A DNA stretch of 64,000 bases, taken from positions 186,001 through 250,000 of the forward strand of contig JBDVPM010000008.1 of assembly GCA_039968605.1 (NCBI GenBank). Direction: 5' to 3'. The position numbers were made by a program, and so were the translations under genes. Under the pieces are notes generated by a model. The model was given only the letters and a program-made list of their open reading frames with translations, was not told where the DNA came from and did not search any database. Shown in pieces: positions 53,455 through 63,172 of this stretch. This DNA is from Alteripontixanthobacter sp. (lineage in GTDB: Bacteria > Pseudomonadota > Alphaproteobacteria > Sphingomonadales > Sphingomonadaceae). Position 1 is the stretch's first letter; every line of letters begins with the position of its first letter.

Positions 53455-53473
53455 AACCGCCATTATGGCCTAA

Positions 53474-53486
53474 GATCAATAGCTTG
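53474..53486. promoter_or_regulatory. IHF-like binding site between pspF and the psp promoter
   Basis: GATCAATAGCTTG matches the IHF consensus WATCAANNNNTTR at all but the first position. It lies 20 bp upstream of the sigma-54 promoter, where IHF bends DNA in the E. coli psp promoter. Confidence 0.55.
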
Positions 53487-53518
53487 CGGGAGACACCCAA
53501 TTTTTCGGATGGCGGCGG

Positions 53519-53548
53519 TTGCCAAAAGTTAGGGTTTTTCACTATAGG
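53519..53548 (+). promoter_or_regulatory. Likely pspF promoter giving a near-leaderless mRNA
   Basis: TTGCCA at 53519-53524 and TATAGG at 53543-53548, spaced 18 bp, look like a sigma-70-type promoter. The pspF ATG lies only seven bases beyond the -10 box, so the transcript would begin at or very near the start codon. Confidence 0.4.
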
Positions 53549-53555
53549 TTGGCGC

Positions 53556-54581
53556 ATGGAGCGGGAAAACCAGTTCATCGGCCAGTCGGGCGCCTTCCTC
53601 GATGCGGTGGAGCGTGCCAGCCGCGCAGCGCCGATGCGCCGCCCCGTACTGGTGATCGGGGAGCGCGGTACGGGCAAGGAACTCATCGCCGAACGCCTCC
53701 ATCGCCTGTCCACCCGGTGGGACGAGCCGCTGGTCGTGATGAATTGCGCGGCGCTTCCCGAAACGCTGATCGAGGCCGAATTGTTCGGCCACGAAGCGGG
53801 TGCGTTCACCGGTGCTACCAAAGCGCGCACGGGAAGGTTCGAAGAAGCCGACCGGGGGACGTTATTTCTCGACGAACTGGGCACCTTGTCGATGGCCGCG
53901 CAGGAACGGCTGCTGCGCGCAGTGGAATATGGCGAGGTCACCCGCATCGGTGCCAGCCGCCCGCAACGCGTCGATGTACGGATCGTGGCGGCGACAAACG
54001 ACAATCTGCCGATGGCTGCGAAGGAAGGCCGGTTTCGTGCCGATCTGCTCGACCGCCTGAGCTTCGAGGTCATCACCCTGCCGCCGCTGAGAGTGCGTGA
54101 GGGCGATGTGGAGGTGCTCGCCCAATATTTCGGGCGGCGCATGGCGGCCGAAATCGGCTGGGAAGGCTGGTCCGGTTTTGCCGAGCACGTCGCGGTGCAA
54201 CTGGACGAACACCCTTGGCCAGGCAATGTGCGCGAGCTTCGCAATGTGGTCGAGCGGGCCGTCTATCGCTGGGATAATTGGGAAAGCCCGATTGGCCATG
54301 TGCAGTTCGACCCGTTCGACAGTCCGTGGGTCCCCATTGGCGAGCCCCGTCCGGCGGCTACCGGCGCGCCCGCTCCGGCGGCGGCGCCTGCCCAGGCAAA
54401 GCCGGATTTCGGCAAGATCGACGACATCCGCGCCGAAGTGGAACGCCACGAAAAGGCCATTCTGGAACACGCCCTGGGGGCGAACCGCTGGAACCAGCGC
54501 CAGACGGCCAAGGCGCTCGGCCTGACTTACGACCAGCTGCGCCATGCAATCAAGAAACATGGATTAAGCGACAGCGATTAA
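53556..54581 (+). CDS. pspF: Phage shock operon activator PspF
   Basis: A 341-residue sigma-54 activator without a receiver domain, as expected for PspF. It has Walker A GERGTGKE at residues 35-42, an intact GAFTGA loop at 82-87 and Walker B GTLFLDELG. The C-terminus carries a Fis-type DNA-binding helix (RQTAKALGLTYDQLRHAI), preceded by an Ala/Pro-rich linker. It is divergent from the psp operon and should activate it when PspA no longer inhibits it. The start is ATG at 53556. Confidence 0.95.
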   Translation: MERENQFIGQSGAFLDAVERASRAAPMRRPVLVIGERGTGKELIAERLHRLSTRWDEPLVVMNCAALPETLIEAELFGHEAGAFTGATKARTGRFEEADRGTLFLDELGTLSMAAQERLLRAVEYGEVTRIGASRPQRVDVRIVAATNDNLPMAAKEGRFRADLLDRLSFEVITLPPLRVREGDVEVLAQYFGRRMAAEIGWEGWSGFAEHVAVQLDEHPWPGNVRELRNVVERAVYRWDNWESPIGHVQFDPFDSPWVPIGEPRPAATGAPAPAAAPAQAKPDFGKIDDIRAEVERHEKAILEHALGANRWNQRQTAKALGLTYDQLRHAIKKHGLSDSD

Positions 54582-54761
54582 TTAATAACCACGACTGTTT
54601 CATTTGTTGATCTATCCAACGCTGCACCGACTAAATTCGTATTAATTGCGAATAGCGTAAGGCTGCGTTCTGGACAGCGCGGCTGTGCGCGTTAGGGTAC
54701 CATCCATCAGCCAGCCATTGGTCGCAGGCTGAGCCAAAAAAATAATCCGTGGAGGGATACC

Positions 54762-55919
54762 TTGAAAGCCAAACTGATCGCCGCAATTGCGGCACTTCCG
54801 CTCGTGGCCGTTGCCGCTCCGGTACTGGCCCAGTCACAGGCGCAATCACAGGCGCAGGGCCAGACGGCCAAAGCCGGTACCAAGATCGCCAACAGCTATA
54901 TCTGCGTGTTCGACAAGAGCAGCGTCTCGCGCGCCAACGTGCCGGGCGAATCGCGCCGCGCCGCTGCGATGGTCGGCGGGCAGGTCCGCCGCAACTACAC
55001 CCATGCCATTCGCGGCTTTTCGACGAACATGTCGGCCCAGGCTGCCGAACGTCTGCCGCGCGTCAATCCCAATGTCCGCTATTGCGAGCAGGACCAGGTG
55101 ATGACCATCGTGCAGAAAGGCAAGAAGCCGCCCAAGGATGGAGGCGGTGGCGGTTCTTCGCCCGCGCAGGAGACACCCTGGGGTATCACCCGCGTGAATG
55201 GCGGCAGCGCCGGCAATTTCGCGACCGCCTGGGTCATCGATAGCGGTGTCGATCTCGATCACCCAGATCTCAATGTCGATACAGGCCGCTCGGTCAGTTA
55301 CGTCCGGGGCAGCGCCGATGATCAGAACGGACACGGCACGCACGTCGCCGGAACGATCGCGGCAATCGATAACAGCATCGGCGTGATCGGCGTGGCACCG
55401 GGCGCAACCGTGGTTGCCGTGCGGGTGCTCGACCGTCGCGGTTCGGGCTCGACTTCCGGGGTTATCGGAGGCGTCGATTACGTTGCTGCGAATGGCAGCC
55501 CGGGCGATGTCGCCAATATGAGCCTTGGCGGCGGGATCAGCACCACGCTGGATCAGGCCGTGGTCAATGCCTCGTCGGGCGGCGTACGGTTCGTGCTGGC
55601 GGCTGGCAACGAAAGCGATGACGCCAACAATCACTCACCAGCGCGCGCCAACGGGCCGAATATCTACACGATTTCGGCATTCTCGCAGGGCGACAACTTC
55701 GCCAGCTTCTCCAATTACGGTAATCCGCCGGTGGATTATGCGGAGCCCGGCGTGGCCATCGCATCGACCTGGAAAAGCGGTGGTTACAACACCATCTCCG
55801 GTACTTCGATGGCAGCCCCACACTTCGCCGGGATCCTGCTACAAGGCGCCCCGGGCAATGGTGGCCGCGTAAATGGCGACCGGGACAGCAACCCAGATGT
55901 GATCGGCGTGGTGAACTGA
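54762..55919 (+). CDS. S8 family subtilisin-like serine peptidase, secreted
   Basis: A 385-residue protease starting at TTG behind a strong GGAGGGA. It has a signal peptide (residues 1-23), an I9-type propeptide (about 40-115, with SYICVFDKSSVSRANV), a Gly-rich linker and the catalytic domain. The triad is Asp160 (VIDSGVDLDHPDL), His191 (NGHGTHVAGT) and Ser349 (ISGTSMAAPHFAG). It lacks a C-terminal anchor and is probably exported. The sequence resembles the proteinase K group more than bacterial subtilisins. A terminator follows. Confidence 0.93.
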   Translation: MKAKLIAAIAALPLVAVAAPVLAQSQAQSQAQGQTAKAGTKIANSYICVFDKSSVSRANVPGESRRAAAMVGGQVRRNYTHAIRGFSTNMSAQAAERLPRVNPNVRYCEQDQVMTIVQKGKKPPKDGGGGGSSPAQETPWGITRVNGGSAGNFATAWVIDSGVDLDHPDLNVDTGRSVSYVRGSADDQNGHGTHVAGTIAAIDNSIGVIGVAPGATVVAVRVLDRRGSGSTSGVIGGVDYVAANGSPGDVANMSLGGGISTTLDQAVVNASSGGVRFVLAAGNESDDANNHSPARANGPNIYTISAFSQGDNFASFSNYGNPPVDYAEPGVAIASTWKSGGYNTISGTSMAAPHFAGILLQGAPGNGGRVNGDRDSNPDVIGVVN

Positions 55920-55961
55920 GCTTGCTGCAACTCACCGGTTCAGTCCGGTAGTGAAACGAAT

Positions 55962-55993
55962 ACGGGGTCCGGTGCGAGCCGGGCCCCGTTTTT
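55962..55993 (+). terminator. Rho-independent terminator after the S8 peptidase
   Basis: ACGGGGTCCGG (55962-55972) pairs with CCGGGCCCCGT (55979-55989), with one wobble, around a six-base loop, and is followed by TTTTTG. It ends the protease transcript before rimP. Confidence 0.9.
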
Positions 55994-56154
55994 GTTCGGC
56001 GAGACAATTCGTATATTGCTTTCTCGCCTCACCGCCCCTAGGTAGCGATCACTCCCGACATCGTCGCGACATTGAAGGGGCTGGCGCCGCAAGGGGCCGG
56101 CACGAACCTCTCTTGTCCCGGCTCTGTCGCAAATACGCTTTACACGGAGACCGA

Positions 56155-56757
56155 ATGGCCGATCTGGCAGCATTGCACGAGATGATCGAGCCCGAGGCGC
56201 AGGCCCTTGGGTTCGAACTTGTGCGCGTGAAGATCATGGCGTCCGAAGCGGGTGACGGTGCGCAGGCGTTGCAGATCATGGCGGAGGACCCGGCAACCGG
56301 GCAGCTGGTGATCGAGCAATGCGCCGCCTTGTCGCGCCGCGTTTCTGAAAAGATGGACGAGCTGGAAGCACAGGGCACCGTGTTGATGCCGGGTGCCTAT
56401 CATCTGGAAGTTTCCAGCCCCGGGATAGACCGGCCGCTGACCCGACCGAAAGACTACGCCGAATGGGCCGGGCACGAGGCGAAAATCTCGCTCACCGAGA
56501 AGGTTCACGGCCACCGGAACCTGCGCGGCGAATTGCTCGGGATCGCCGGCGAGTCCGGGGCCGAGACTGTCAGCATAGAGGACAACCGCGCGGGCAGGGT
56601 GGACGTACCGCTTTCCGCGATCCATGCGGCGAAGCTGGTGCTGACCGATGCGCTGATTGCCGCCACCGCGCCGATCGACACGAAGGGTGCGGACGAGATA
56701 ACCGCAGATAATACCGACGACACTGACGACACAGAAGAAGAGAAGGCTGACCAGTAA
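56155..56757 (+). CDS. rimP: Ribosome maturation factor RimP
   Basis: A 200-residue RimP, starting at the ATG at 56155 behind GGAG. Conserved blocks are ALGFELVRVKIM and AYHLEVSSPGIDRPLTRPKDY. An acidic tail (EITADNTDDTDDTEEE) extends it beyond the E. coli protein. RimP helps 30S subunit maturation. Its stop shares a base with the nusA start (TAATG). Confidence 0.95.
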   Translation: MADLAALHEMIEPEAQALGFELVRVKIMASEAGDGAQALQIMAEDPATGQLVIEQCAALSRRVSEKMDELEAQGTVLMPGAYHLEVSSPGIDRPLTRPKDYAEWAGHEAKISLTEKVHGHRNLRGELLGIAGESGAETVSIEDNRAGRVDVPLSAIHAAKLVLTDALIAATAPIDTKGADEITADNTDDTDDTEEEKADQ

Positions 56758-58424
56758 TGGCCACTGCAATTTCCGCCAACAAGGCAGAGCTGCTTGCGAT
56801 CGCGAATTCCGTCGCATCGGAAAAGATGATCGACAAGGGCATCGTGATCGAAGCGATGGAAGAGGCGATCCAGAAGAGCGCCCGCAATCGTTATGGCGCG
56901 GAAAACGATATCCGCGCCAAGCTCGATCCCAACACTGGCGATCTGCGCCTGTGGCGGGTGGTCGAAGTGGTCGAGGAAGTGGAAGATTACTTCAAGCAAG
57001 TCGATCTGAAGCAGGCGCAGAAGCTGGAAGAAGGCGCGAGCGTCGGCGATTTCATCGTCGATCCGCTGCCCCCGGTCGATCTGGGCCGCATCGACGCACA
57101 ATCCGCCAAGCAAGTGATCTTCCAGAAGGTCCGCGATGCCGAGCGTGAGCGGCAGTACGAGGAATTCAAGGACCGCGCCGACGAAGTCATTACCGGTGTG
57201 ATCAAGTCGGTCGAATTCGGCCATGTGATCGTCAATCTCGGCCGCGCCGAGGGTGTGATCCGCCGCGACCAGCAGATTCCGCGCGAAGCTGCCCGTGTCG
57301 GCGAGCGCGTGCGCGCGCTGATCACCAAGGTGGAGCGCAACAATCGCGGGCCGCAGATTTTCCTCAGCCGCGCCGCGCCGGAATTCATGCGCAAGCTGTT
57401 CGCGCAGGAAGTGCCGGAAATCTACGACGGCATCATCCAGATCAAGGCCGCCGCACGCGATCCCGGCAGCCGCGCCAAGATCGGTGTGATCAGCCACGAT
57501 AGCAGCATCGACCCGGTCGGTGCTTGTGTCGGCATGAAGGGCAGCCGCGTGCAGGCCGTGGTGCAGGAATTGCAGGGCGAAAAGATCGATATCATCCCCT
57601 GGAGCGAGGACACCGCGACCTTCGTGGTTAACGCGCTGCAGCCCGCCACCGTCAGCCGCGTGGTGCTGGACGAGGATGAGGGCCGCATCGAAGTCGTCGT
57701 GCCGGATGATCAGCTGTCGCTCGCCATCGGACGCCGCGGGCAGAACGTCCGCCTCGCCAGCCAGCTGACGGGTCACCAGATCGATATCATGACCGACGAG
57801 GAAGCGAGCGAAAAGCGCCAGAAGGAATTCTCCGAACGCTCCAAGATGTTCGAAGAAGAGCTCGACGTGGACGAAACCCTCTCGCAGCTGCTCGTCGCGG
57901 AAGGCTTCGCCGAGCTGGAAGAAGTCGCTTACGTTTCGTTGGACGAACTCGCCGGCATCGAAGGGTTCGACGAGGAACTTGGCGAAGAGCTGCAGTCGCG
58001 CGCATTGGAGGCTTTGGAGCGCCATTCCGCCGAAGCCCGGACGGAGCGCCGCGAGCTTGGTGTGGAGGACGATCTTGCCGAGATCCCGCATCTGACCGAG
58101 CAGATGCTCGTCACGCTGGGCAAGGGCGGGATCAAGACGCTGGACGATCTGGCCGATCTCGCCACCGACGAACTGATCGCCAAGAAGCGCGAAGCACCGC
58201 GCCGCCGTGCCCCCGCACCCGGCACTGCCGATGGCCCCCGCATGAAAAGCGACGCGCCCAAGCGGACCGAAGACAAGGGCGGCGTGCTGGGCGAATATGG
58301 CCTGAGCGAAGAGCAGGGCAACGAAATCATCATGGCGGCCCGCGCACACTGGTTCGAAGACGAGGATACTCCGTCTGCCGAACCCGACACCAAGGAGGCC
58401 GCTGATGCGGACTCCGAACAATGA
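56757..58424 (+). CDS. nusA: Transcription termination/antitermination protein NusA
   Basis: A 555-residue NusA with the N-terminal RNA-polymerase-binding domain (1-125), an S1 domain (about 135-200, GVIKSVEFGHVIVNLGRAEG), two KH domains (about 210-345, IGVISHDSSIDPVGACVGMK and DQLSLAIGRRGQNVRLASQL) and C-terminal acidic/helix-hairpin-helix repeats. It is coupled to rimP and overlaps the next gene by 20 bases. This rimP-nusA-ylxR-infB order is common in bacteria. Confidence 0.97.
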   Translation: MATAISANKAELLAIANSVASEKMIDKGIVIEAMEEAIQKSARNRYGAENDIRAKLDPNTGDLRLWRVVEVVEEVEDYFKQVDLKQAQKLEEGASVGDFIVDPLPPVDLGRIDAQSAKQVIFQKVRDAERERQYEEFKDRADEVITGVIKSVEFGHVIVNLGRAEGVIRRDQQIPREAARVGERVRALITKVERNNRGPQIFLSRAAPEFMRKLFAQEVPEIYDGIIQIKAAARDPGSRAKIGVISHDSSIDPVGACVGMKGSRVQAVVQELQGEKIDIIPWSEDTATFVVNALQPATVSRVVLDEDEGRIEVVVPDDQLSLAIGRRGQNVRLASQLTGHQIDIMTDEEASEKRQKEFSERSKMFEEELDVDETLSQLLVAEGFAELEEVAYVSLDELAGIEGFDEELGEELQSRALEALERHSAEARTERRELGVEDDLAEIPHLTEQMLVTLGKGGIKTLDDLADLATDELIAKKREAPRRRAPAPGTADGPRMKSDAPKRTEDKGGVLGEYGLSEEQGNEIIMAARAHWFEDEDTPSAEPDTKEAADADSEQ

Positions 58425-59181
58425 GCGCGTAGGCTCCGACACTGCTGACGGCCCGGCCAGTTCCGGGCAAGCGCCTGCACCGGCGCGCCGAAAGGCGTGG
58501 CCCAAGCAAGCGCCCGAACGCACCTGCATCCTGACGCGCGAAACCGCGCCGCAGGATGCGTTGGTGCGGCTGGCTATCTCGCCCGATGGGCCGGGCGGCA
58601 TCGCACAAGTCCTTCCGGATCCGCTGGCCAAGGCGCCCGGACGCGGCGCATGGCTTGGCGTTTCGCGGCAAGAACTTGAAAACGCGCTGGCGAAGGGCAA
58701 GTTAAGGGGTACCCTGTCCCGCGCGTTCAAGGGTGCGAAGCTGAACGTGCCAGATGATTTGCCCGATCTTGTCGAAGCCGGTCTGACGCGGGTCTTGCTG
58801 GACCGGCTGGGGATCGAGAACCGCGCCGGAAAAGTGATGATGGGGTCCGATCGGATCGCCGAACAGGCGCGCAGCGGACGCGTGACATTATTGTTGCACG
58901 CCGCCGATGCCAGCGAAAGCGGTCGGTCGAAGCTGGACCAGGCCTGGCGCGTGGGCAGCGAAACCGAAGGGTCGGGCGCGCGCGGCACGGTTATGCCACT
59001 GGACCGGGCGGCGCTGTCTGTGGCATTGGGCCGCGATAATGTCGTCCATCTGGCGCTTGTCGATGCGCAGGCTGCCGGACGGGTCGAAACCGCCTTGCAG
59101 CGCTTATTGCGCTTTACAGGCGGCCACCAGACCGGAAAAGACGAATTTGCGGACGGTGATATTTCGCCCGCAGCGAATTGA
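58405..59181 (+). CDS. YlxR/DUF448 protein fused to an L7Ae-like domain
   Basis: A 258-residue protein. The N-terminal part (residues about 35-125) has the DUF448 core PERTCILTRETAPQDALVRL and GAWLGVSRQELENALAKGK. The second half is an L7Ae/L30e-like RNA-binding domain, with LLDRLGIENRAGKVMMGSDR and VTLLLHAADAS. In other bacteria these occur as the separate YlxR and YlxQ proteins; here they are fused. The gene starts within the 3' end of nusA. Confidence 0.9.
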   Translation: MRTPNNERVGSDTADGPASSGQAPAPARRKAWPKQAPERTCILTRETAPQDALVRLAISPDGPGGIAQVLPDPLAKAPGRGAWLGVSRQELENALAKGKLRGTLSRAFKGAKLNVPDDLPDLVEAGLTRVLLDRLGIENRAGKVMMGSDRIAEQARSGRVTLLLHAADASESGRSKLDQAWRVGSETEGSGARGTVMPLDRAALSVALGRDNVVHLALVDAQAAGRVETALQRLLRFTGGHQTGKDEFADGDISPAAN

Positions 59182-59205
59182 TTTTGTAGGAAGAATACGG
59201 ATTTT

Positions 59206-61758
59206 ATGAGCGACGAAGACAACAAGCCGGCCCGCACTCGCAAGCCCCTCGGGCTCAAGCGGTCGGTGGATGCCGGCGAGGTCAAGCAGACCTTCAGCCA
59301 CGGCCGCACCAACAAGGTGGCGGTCGAGGTGAAGAAGCGCCGCAAGCTCGTGAAACCGGGCGAGGAACCGGCTGCGCCGCCGCCGCCGCCTCCTCCGCCG
59401 CCTGCTGCGCCCGAGCCGGCACCCGCTCCGGTCGCCAAGAAGCCTGCGCCCAAGAAGCCCGCGGCCTCCGATGAAACGCCGCAGGAACGCGTCGCACGTC
59501 TGCAGCGCGAAGCCGAGGAAGAGCGCCTGCGCCTGAATGAAGATGCGCGCGTCCGCGAGGAAGCGCAGAAGGCCGAAGCGCAGAAAACCGAGAAGCGCCG
59601 CGCCGAGGAAAATCGTGCCGAAGAAAAGCGCGCTGCCGAGGAAGCAGCCAAGCCTCCCGAGCCTGCTGCCGAGGCATCAGCCGATGAAGGCGCTGCAGAA
59701 GGCGCGGCGGCCGAAACAGCCGAAACTGCGCAGGAAGCTGCCGACGCTCCGGCTGGGGCATCGGCCCCGGCGGCGCGCAAGTTCACGCCCGTCGCCCGGC
59801 CTGAAATCAAGCGTCCCGCCAAGAAGAAGGACGACCGCAAGCGGACCGAGGAACGCCCCGACAAGCGGCGCAGCGGCAAGCTGACCGTAACCAAGGCGCT
59901 CAACGAGGATGAAGGACGCCGCGCCCGCAGCCTCGCCGCGCTGAAACGTGCGCGCGAGCGGGAAAAGCGTGCTCAGGGTGGTGGCAGTTCCAAGCCGCGC
60001 GAGAAGCAGGTGCGCGAAGTCGTCGTGCCCGAAGCGATCACCGTGCAGGAACTGTCCCAACGGATGGCCGAAAAGGGCGCCGATCTGGTGAAAGCGCTGT
60101 TCAACATGGATATGATGGTCACCGTCAACCAGACCATCGATGCCGATACGGCAGAATTGCTGGTCGAGGAATTCGGCCACACGGTAAAGCGCGTCAGCGA
60201 AGACGATGTCGATATCAAGGTGGAACAGGACAAGGATCCGGAAGAGACGCTCAAGCCGCGCCCGCCGGTGGTCACCATCATGGGCCATGTCGATCACGGC
60301 AAGACCAGCCTGCTGGATGCACTGCGCGGCACCAATGTGACCAAGGGCGAAGCCGGCGGCATCACCCAGCATATCGGCAGTTACCAGATCACCGCTAAGG
60401 ACAAGTCCAAGATCACTTTCCTCGATACGCCCGGCCACGCCGCGTTTACCGAGATGCGCCAGCGCGGCGCGAATGTGACCGATATCGTGGTGCTGGTGGT
60501 GGCGGCGGATGACGGCATCATGCCGCAGACGATCGAGGCTATCAATCACACCAAGGCGGCCGGCGTGCCTATGATCGTGGCGATCAACAAGATCGACAAG
60601 CCGGAAGCCAATGCGCAGAAAATCCGCGAACGGCTGCTGGAACACGAGGTTATCGTGGAAGCCATGTCGGGCGATGTGCAGGATGTGGAGGTTTCCGCCA
60701 CCAAGGGCACCGGGCTGGACGAATTGCTGGAGAAGATCGCACTGCAGGCCGAACTGCTCGAGCTGAAGGCCAACCCCGATCGCCCGGCCGATGCCACGGT
60801 GATCGAGGCGCAGCTGGACAAGGGCCGCGGCCCGGTCGCCACCGTGCTCGTCACGCGCGGCACGCTGAAGCGCGGCGATACGTTCGTGGTCGGCACCGAA
60901 AGCGGCAAGGTCCGTGCGGTGGTCAACGACCAGGGCAAGCAAATCAAGGAGGCTGGCCCATCGATGCCGGTCGAAGTGCTGGGGCTGGGCGGCGTGCCCG
61001 GGGCTGGCGATCAGCTGACCGTGGTGGAGAACGAACAGCGCGCCCGCGAAGTGGCAGAGTTCCGCCAGGAACGCGCCACCGCCAAGCGCACCGCGCTCGC
61101 GCCAAGCAGCTTCGACACGATGTTCAGCAATCTTCAAAGCGATCTGGTCGAATTCCCCGTGCTGGTGAAGGCCGACGTGCAGGGCTCGGTCGAGGCGATC
61201 AACACCGCGCTCCACAATCTCGGCAACGATCTGATCAAGGTCCGCGTGCTCCATGCTGGCGTTGGCGCCATCACGGAAAGCGATGTGACATTGGCGGCAG
61301 CCTCCAAGGCGCCGATCATCGGCTTCAACGTGCGTCCCAATCCCAAGGCGCGCGAGCTGGTGAAACGCGACGGCGTCGAGATGAAATATTACGACGTGAT
61401 CTACCATCTGACCGAGGAAATCGCCAAGGAAATGGCGGGCGAGCTTGGTCCCGAGCGGATCGAGAATGTCGTTGGCCGCGCCGATGTCAAAGAGGTGTTC
61501 AAGTCCGGCAAGAAGGACAAGGCCGCCGGCCTGCTGGTCACCGAAGGCGTCATCCGCAAGGGGCTGCATGCACGCCTCACGCGCGAAGATGTCATCGTCT
61601 CGGCCACCACCATCGCCTCGCTGCGGCGCTTCAAGGACGATGTGGACGAAGTCCGCACCGGGCTGGAATGCGGCGTGGTGCTGGAAGACACCAACGACAT
61701 CAAGCCGGGCGACAGCCTCGAAGTGTTCGAAGTCGAGGAGCGTGAGCGGACGCTATAG
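59206..61758 (+). CDS. infB: Translation initiation factor IF-2
   Basis: An 850-residue IF-2. Residues 1-260 are a long, charged, low-complexity N-terminal region with Ala/Glu/Lys/Pro repeats (for example [20 protein letters not shown]). The IF-2_N-like region is followed by the G domain with [14 protein letters not shown] near residue 360, DTPGHAAF and NKIDKPEAN. Domains II-IV follow to the end. IF-2 delivers initiator tRNA to the ribosome with GTP. Start and stop match the family. Its 3' end overlaps a small stem (CGCTAT-AGAG-ATAGCG at 61751-61766). Confidence 0.97.
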   Translation: MSDEDNKPARTRKPLGLKRSVDAGEVKQTFSHGRTNKVAVEVKKRRKLVKPGEEPAAPPPPPPPPPAAPEPAPAPVAKKPAPKKPAASDETPQERVARLQREAEEERLRLNEDARVREEAQKAEAQKTEKRRAEENRAEEKRAAEEAAKPPEPAAEASADEGAAEGAAAETAETAQEAADAPAGASAPAARKFTPVARPEIKRPAKKKDDRKRTEERPDKRRSGKLTVTKALNEDEGRRARSLAALKRAREREKRAQGGGSSKPREKQVREVVVPEAITVQELSQRMAEKGADLVKALFNMDMMVTVNQTIDADTAELLVEEFGHTVKRVSEDDVDIKVEQDKDPEETLKPRPPVVTIMGHVDHGKTSLLDALRGTNVTKGEAGGITQHIGSYQITAKDKSKITFLDTPGHAAFTEMRQRGANVTDIVVLVVAADDGIMPQTIEAINHTKAAGVPMIVAINKIDKPEANAQKIRERLLEHEVIVEAMSGDVQDVEVSATKGTGLDELLEKIALQAELLELKANPDRPADATVIEAQLDKGRGPVATVLVTRGTLKRGDTFVVGTESGKVRAVVNDQGKQIKEAGPSMPVEVLGLGGVPGAGDQLTVVENEQRAREVAEFRQERATAKRTALAPSSFDTMFSNLQSDLVEFPVLVKADVQGSVEAINTALHNLGNDLIKVRVLHAGVGAITESDVTLAAASKAPIIGFNVRPNPKARELVKRDGVEMKYYDVIYHLTEEIAKEMAGELGPERIENVVGRADVKEVFKSGKKDKAAGLLVTEGVIRKGLHARLTREDVIVSATTIASLRRFKDDVDEVRTGLECGVVLEDTNDIKPGDSLEVFEVEERERTL

Positions 61759-61775
61759 AGATAGCGCAAGGCCCG

Positions 61776-61803
61776 GCCGGCGGGGACCTTCGGTCCCGCC
61801 GGC
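61776..61803 (+). terminator. GC-rich hairpin after infB
   Basis: GCCGGC plus GGGACC on the left pairs with GGTCCC plus GCCGGC on the right, with one bulged G and the loop TTC. The following TGTTTG is a weak T tract. It may reduce read-through from infB into the thioesterase genes. Confidence 0.6.
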
Positions 61804-61857
61804 TGTTTGCCGGATTTGAAACCCGGCCACCGGGTCGCCAGTCGTAGGGGGAGAAGG

Positions 61858-62271
61858 ATGACCAAACTCCACGAGCAGCAGCGTTCACCATCGGCCCGGC
61901 TGATGGGCTCGGCGTTCCAGACATGGGATGCCGAGGCGGGAGAAATCACGTTCCACTATACCCCGCCGCCGTCTTTCGCGAGCCCGCGCGGCGTGGTGCA
62001 AGGCGGGCTGATCGGCGGATTTCTGGACGAAGTGATGGGCGCAGCGTTGCTCGCCGCGACCGATGGCGAAAGCCTGCCGCTCAACCTCGATTTCAATATG
62101 AGTTTCCTGCGGGCCGTTCCGCTCGAGACCATCACGGCCAAGGGACGGGTGGTGAAGAGCGGGCGCAGGGTCGTGTTCCTCGAAGGCGAGCTGCTCGATA
62201 TGGCAGGCAATGTGCTGGCCCGGGCGACATCTACCGCCATTCCAACCCCTGTTCCCGGACGCGGCACATGA
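61858..62271 (+). CDS. PaaI-type hotdog thioesterase, copy 1
   Basis: A 137-residue PaaI/YdiI-type thioesterase starting behind GGGGGAGAAGG. The hotdog core has GVVQGGLIGGFLDEVMGAAL and [19 protein letters not shown]. Its substrate (an acyl-CoA) is unknown. It overlaps the next gene by four bases (ATGA). The second gene is a paralogue with the same two blocks. Confidence 0.9.
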   Translation: MTKLHEQQRSPSARLMGSAFQTWDAEAGEITFHYTPPPSFASPRGVVQGGLIGGFLDEVMGAALLAATDGESLPLNLDFNMSFLRAVPLETITAKGRVVKSGRRVVFLEGELLDMAGNVLARATSTAIPTPVPGRGT

Positions 62272-62696
62272 ATAGTTCAGGCAGTTCGCTCAACGCCTCC
62301 CCCCATTCCGCGCTGCTGTGCCCGGAATATCTCGGTTTCAATCGCGAGACCTCGACCATTTCGGTCCGCTTCACGGTGCAGGAGAGCATGACCACCTGGC
62401 GCGGCGGCGTGCAGGGCGGGCTGGTGGCGGGCTATCTCGACGAGGTGATGGGCTATGCCTATGTCGCCATGACGCAGGGCGAACAGGCCCCGCTCAATCT
62501 GGAAATATCCATGACGCTGCTACAGCTGATCCCTGCCGGGGCCGTGATCATCGGCAAGGGACGGGTGGTTCGCGCCGGTCGCCGTGTGGTCTTTCTGGAA
62601 GGCGAATTGCTGGACGAGAATGGCGGTATCTATGCCCGTGCCACCTCAACCGCGATCCCCACACCCAAGCCGCAACCCCCCGACGAGGCAAAATAA
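62268..62696 (+). CDS. PaaI-type hotdog thioesterase, copy 2
   Basis: A 142-residue paralogue of the preceding gene: [20 protein letters not shown] and [19 protein letters not shown] match copy 1. An N-terminal Ser-rich stretch ([13 protein letters not shown]) is unique. Its stop shares a base with the rbfA start (TAATG). The two thioesterases separate infB and rbfA, which are normally close together. Confidence 0.9.
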   Translation: MNSSGSSLNASPHSALLCPEYLGFNRETSTISVRFTVQESMTTWRGGVQGGLVAGYLDEVMGYAYVAMTQGEQAPLNLEISMTLLQLIPAGAVIIGKGRVVRAGRRVVFLEGELLDENGGIYARATSTAIPTPKPQPPDEAK

Positions 62697-63091
62697 TGGC
62701 GCGCCGCGAACATACCAAAGAAGAACAATCGGTCCGCGTGCTGAAGGTGGGCGAACGGGTACGCCATATCCTGTCCGAACTGCTCAGCCGCCGCGCGGTG
62801 CATGACGAGACGGTGTCCGCTGCAAACATCTCGGTGACCGAGGTGCGAATGACGCCCGACCTGCGCAACGCCACGGCTTACGTGAAACCGCTGCTCGGCA
62901 AGGATGAGGGCGAGATCGTGACTGCGCTGCGGCAGAACACGGCTTTTTTGCAGCGTGAAGTCGCCAAGCGGCTCGGCCTGAAATTCGCACCGAAGCTCAA
63001 ATTCACGGCCGATGAGAGCTTCGACGAAGCCGAGCGGATCGAGGCGCTGCTGAGCGATCCCAAAGTGGCGCGCGATCTAGATAGCGATTGA
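62696..63091 (+). CDS. rbfA: Ribosome-binding factor A
   Basis: A 131-residue RbfA with the KH-like core: [39 protein letters not shown] and [20 protein letters not shown]. RbfA helps 16S rRNA maturation on the 30S subunit. Its start overlaps the thioesterase stop. truB, which often follows, is absent here; a transporter gene converges on it. Confidence 0.95.
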   Translation: MARREHTKEEQSVRVLKVGERVRHILSELLSRRAVHDETVSAANISVTEVRMTPDLRNATAYVKPLLGKDEGEIVTALRQNTAFLQREVAKRLGLKFAPKLKFTADESFDEAERIEALLSDPKVARDLDSD

Positions 63092-63172
63092 TCCCCTGCG
63101 CAGGCCGGGGCCTCATGGTAAAATCGTCGCGCTGGCACACGGATACCCCTGCTTTCGCCAGGGTCGCAATCG

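Noticed and set aside
52394-54244. A single long minus-strand frame including pspA and running through pspF antisense
   Set aside because: The part beyond 53251 is antisense to pspF and across the sigma-54 promoter; only the pspA part and perhaps 53 extra codons are plausible.
56505-59903. A 1132-codon open frame on the minus strand antisense to nusA, ylxR and infB
   Set aside because: High GC and strongly biased codons keep the antisense frame open; the translation is low-complexity (Ala/Ser/Arg) with no domain, while the plus strand codes for well-known proteins.
59677-61569. A 630-codon minus-strand open frame antisense to infB
   Set aside because: Rich in His, Asp, Leu and Gly, as typical for antisense of IF-2 codons; no known domain.
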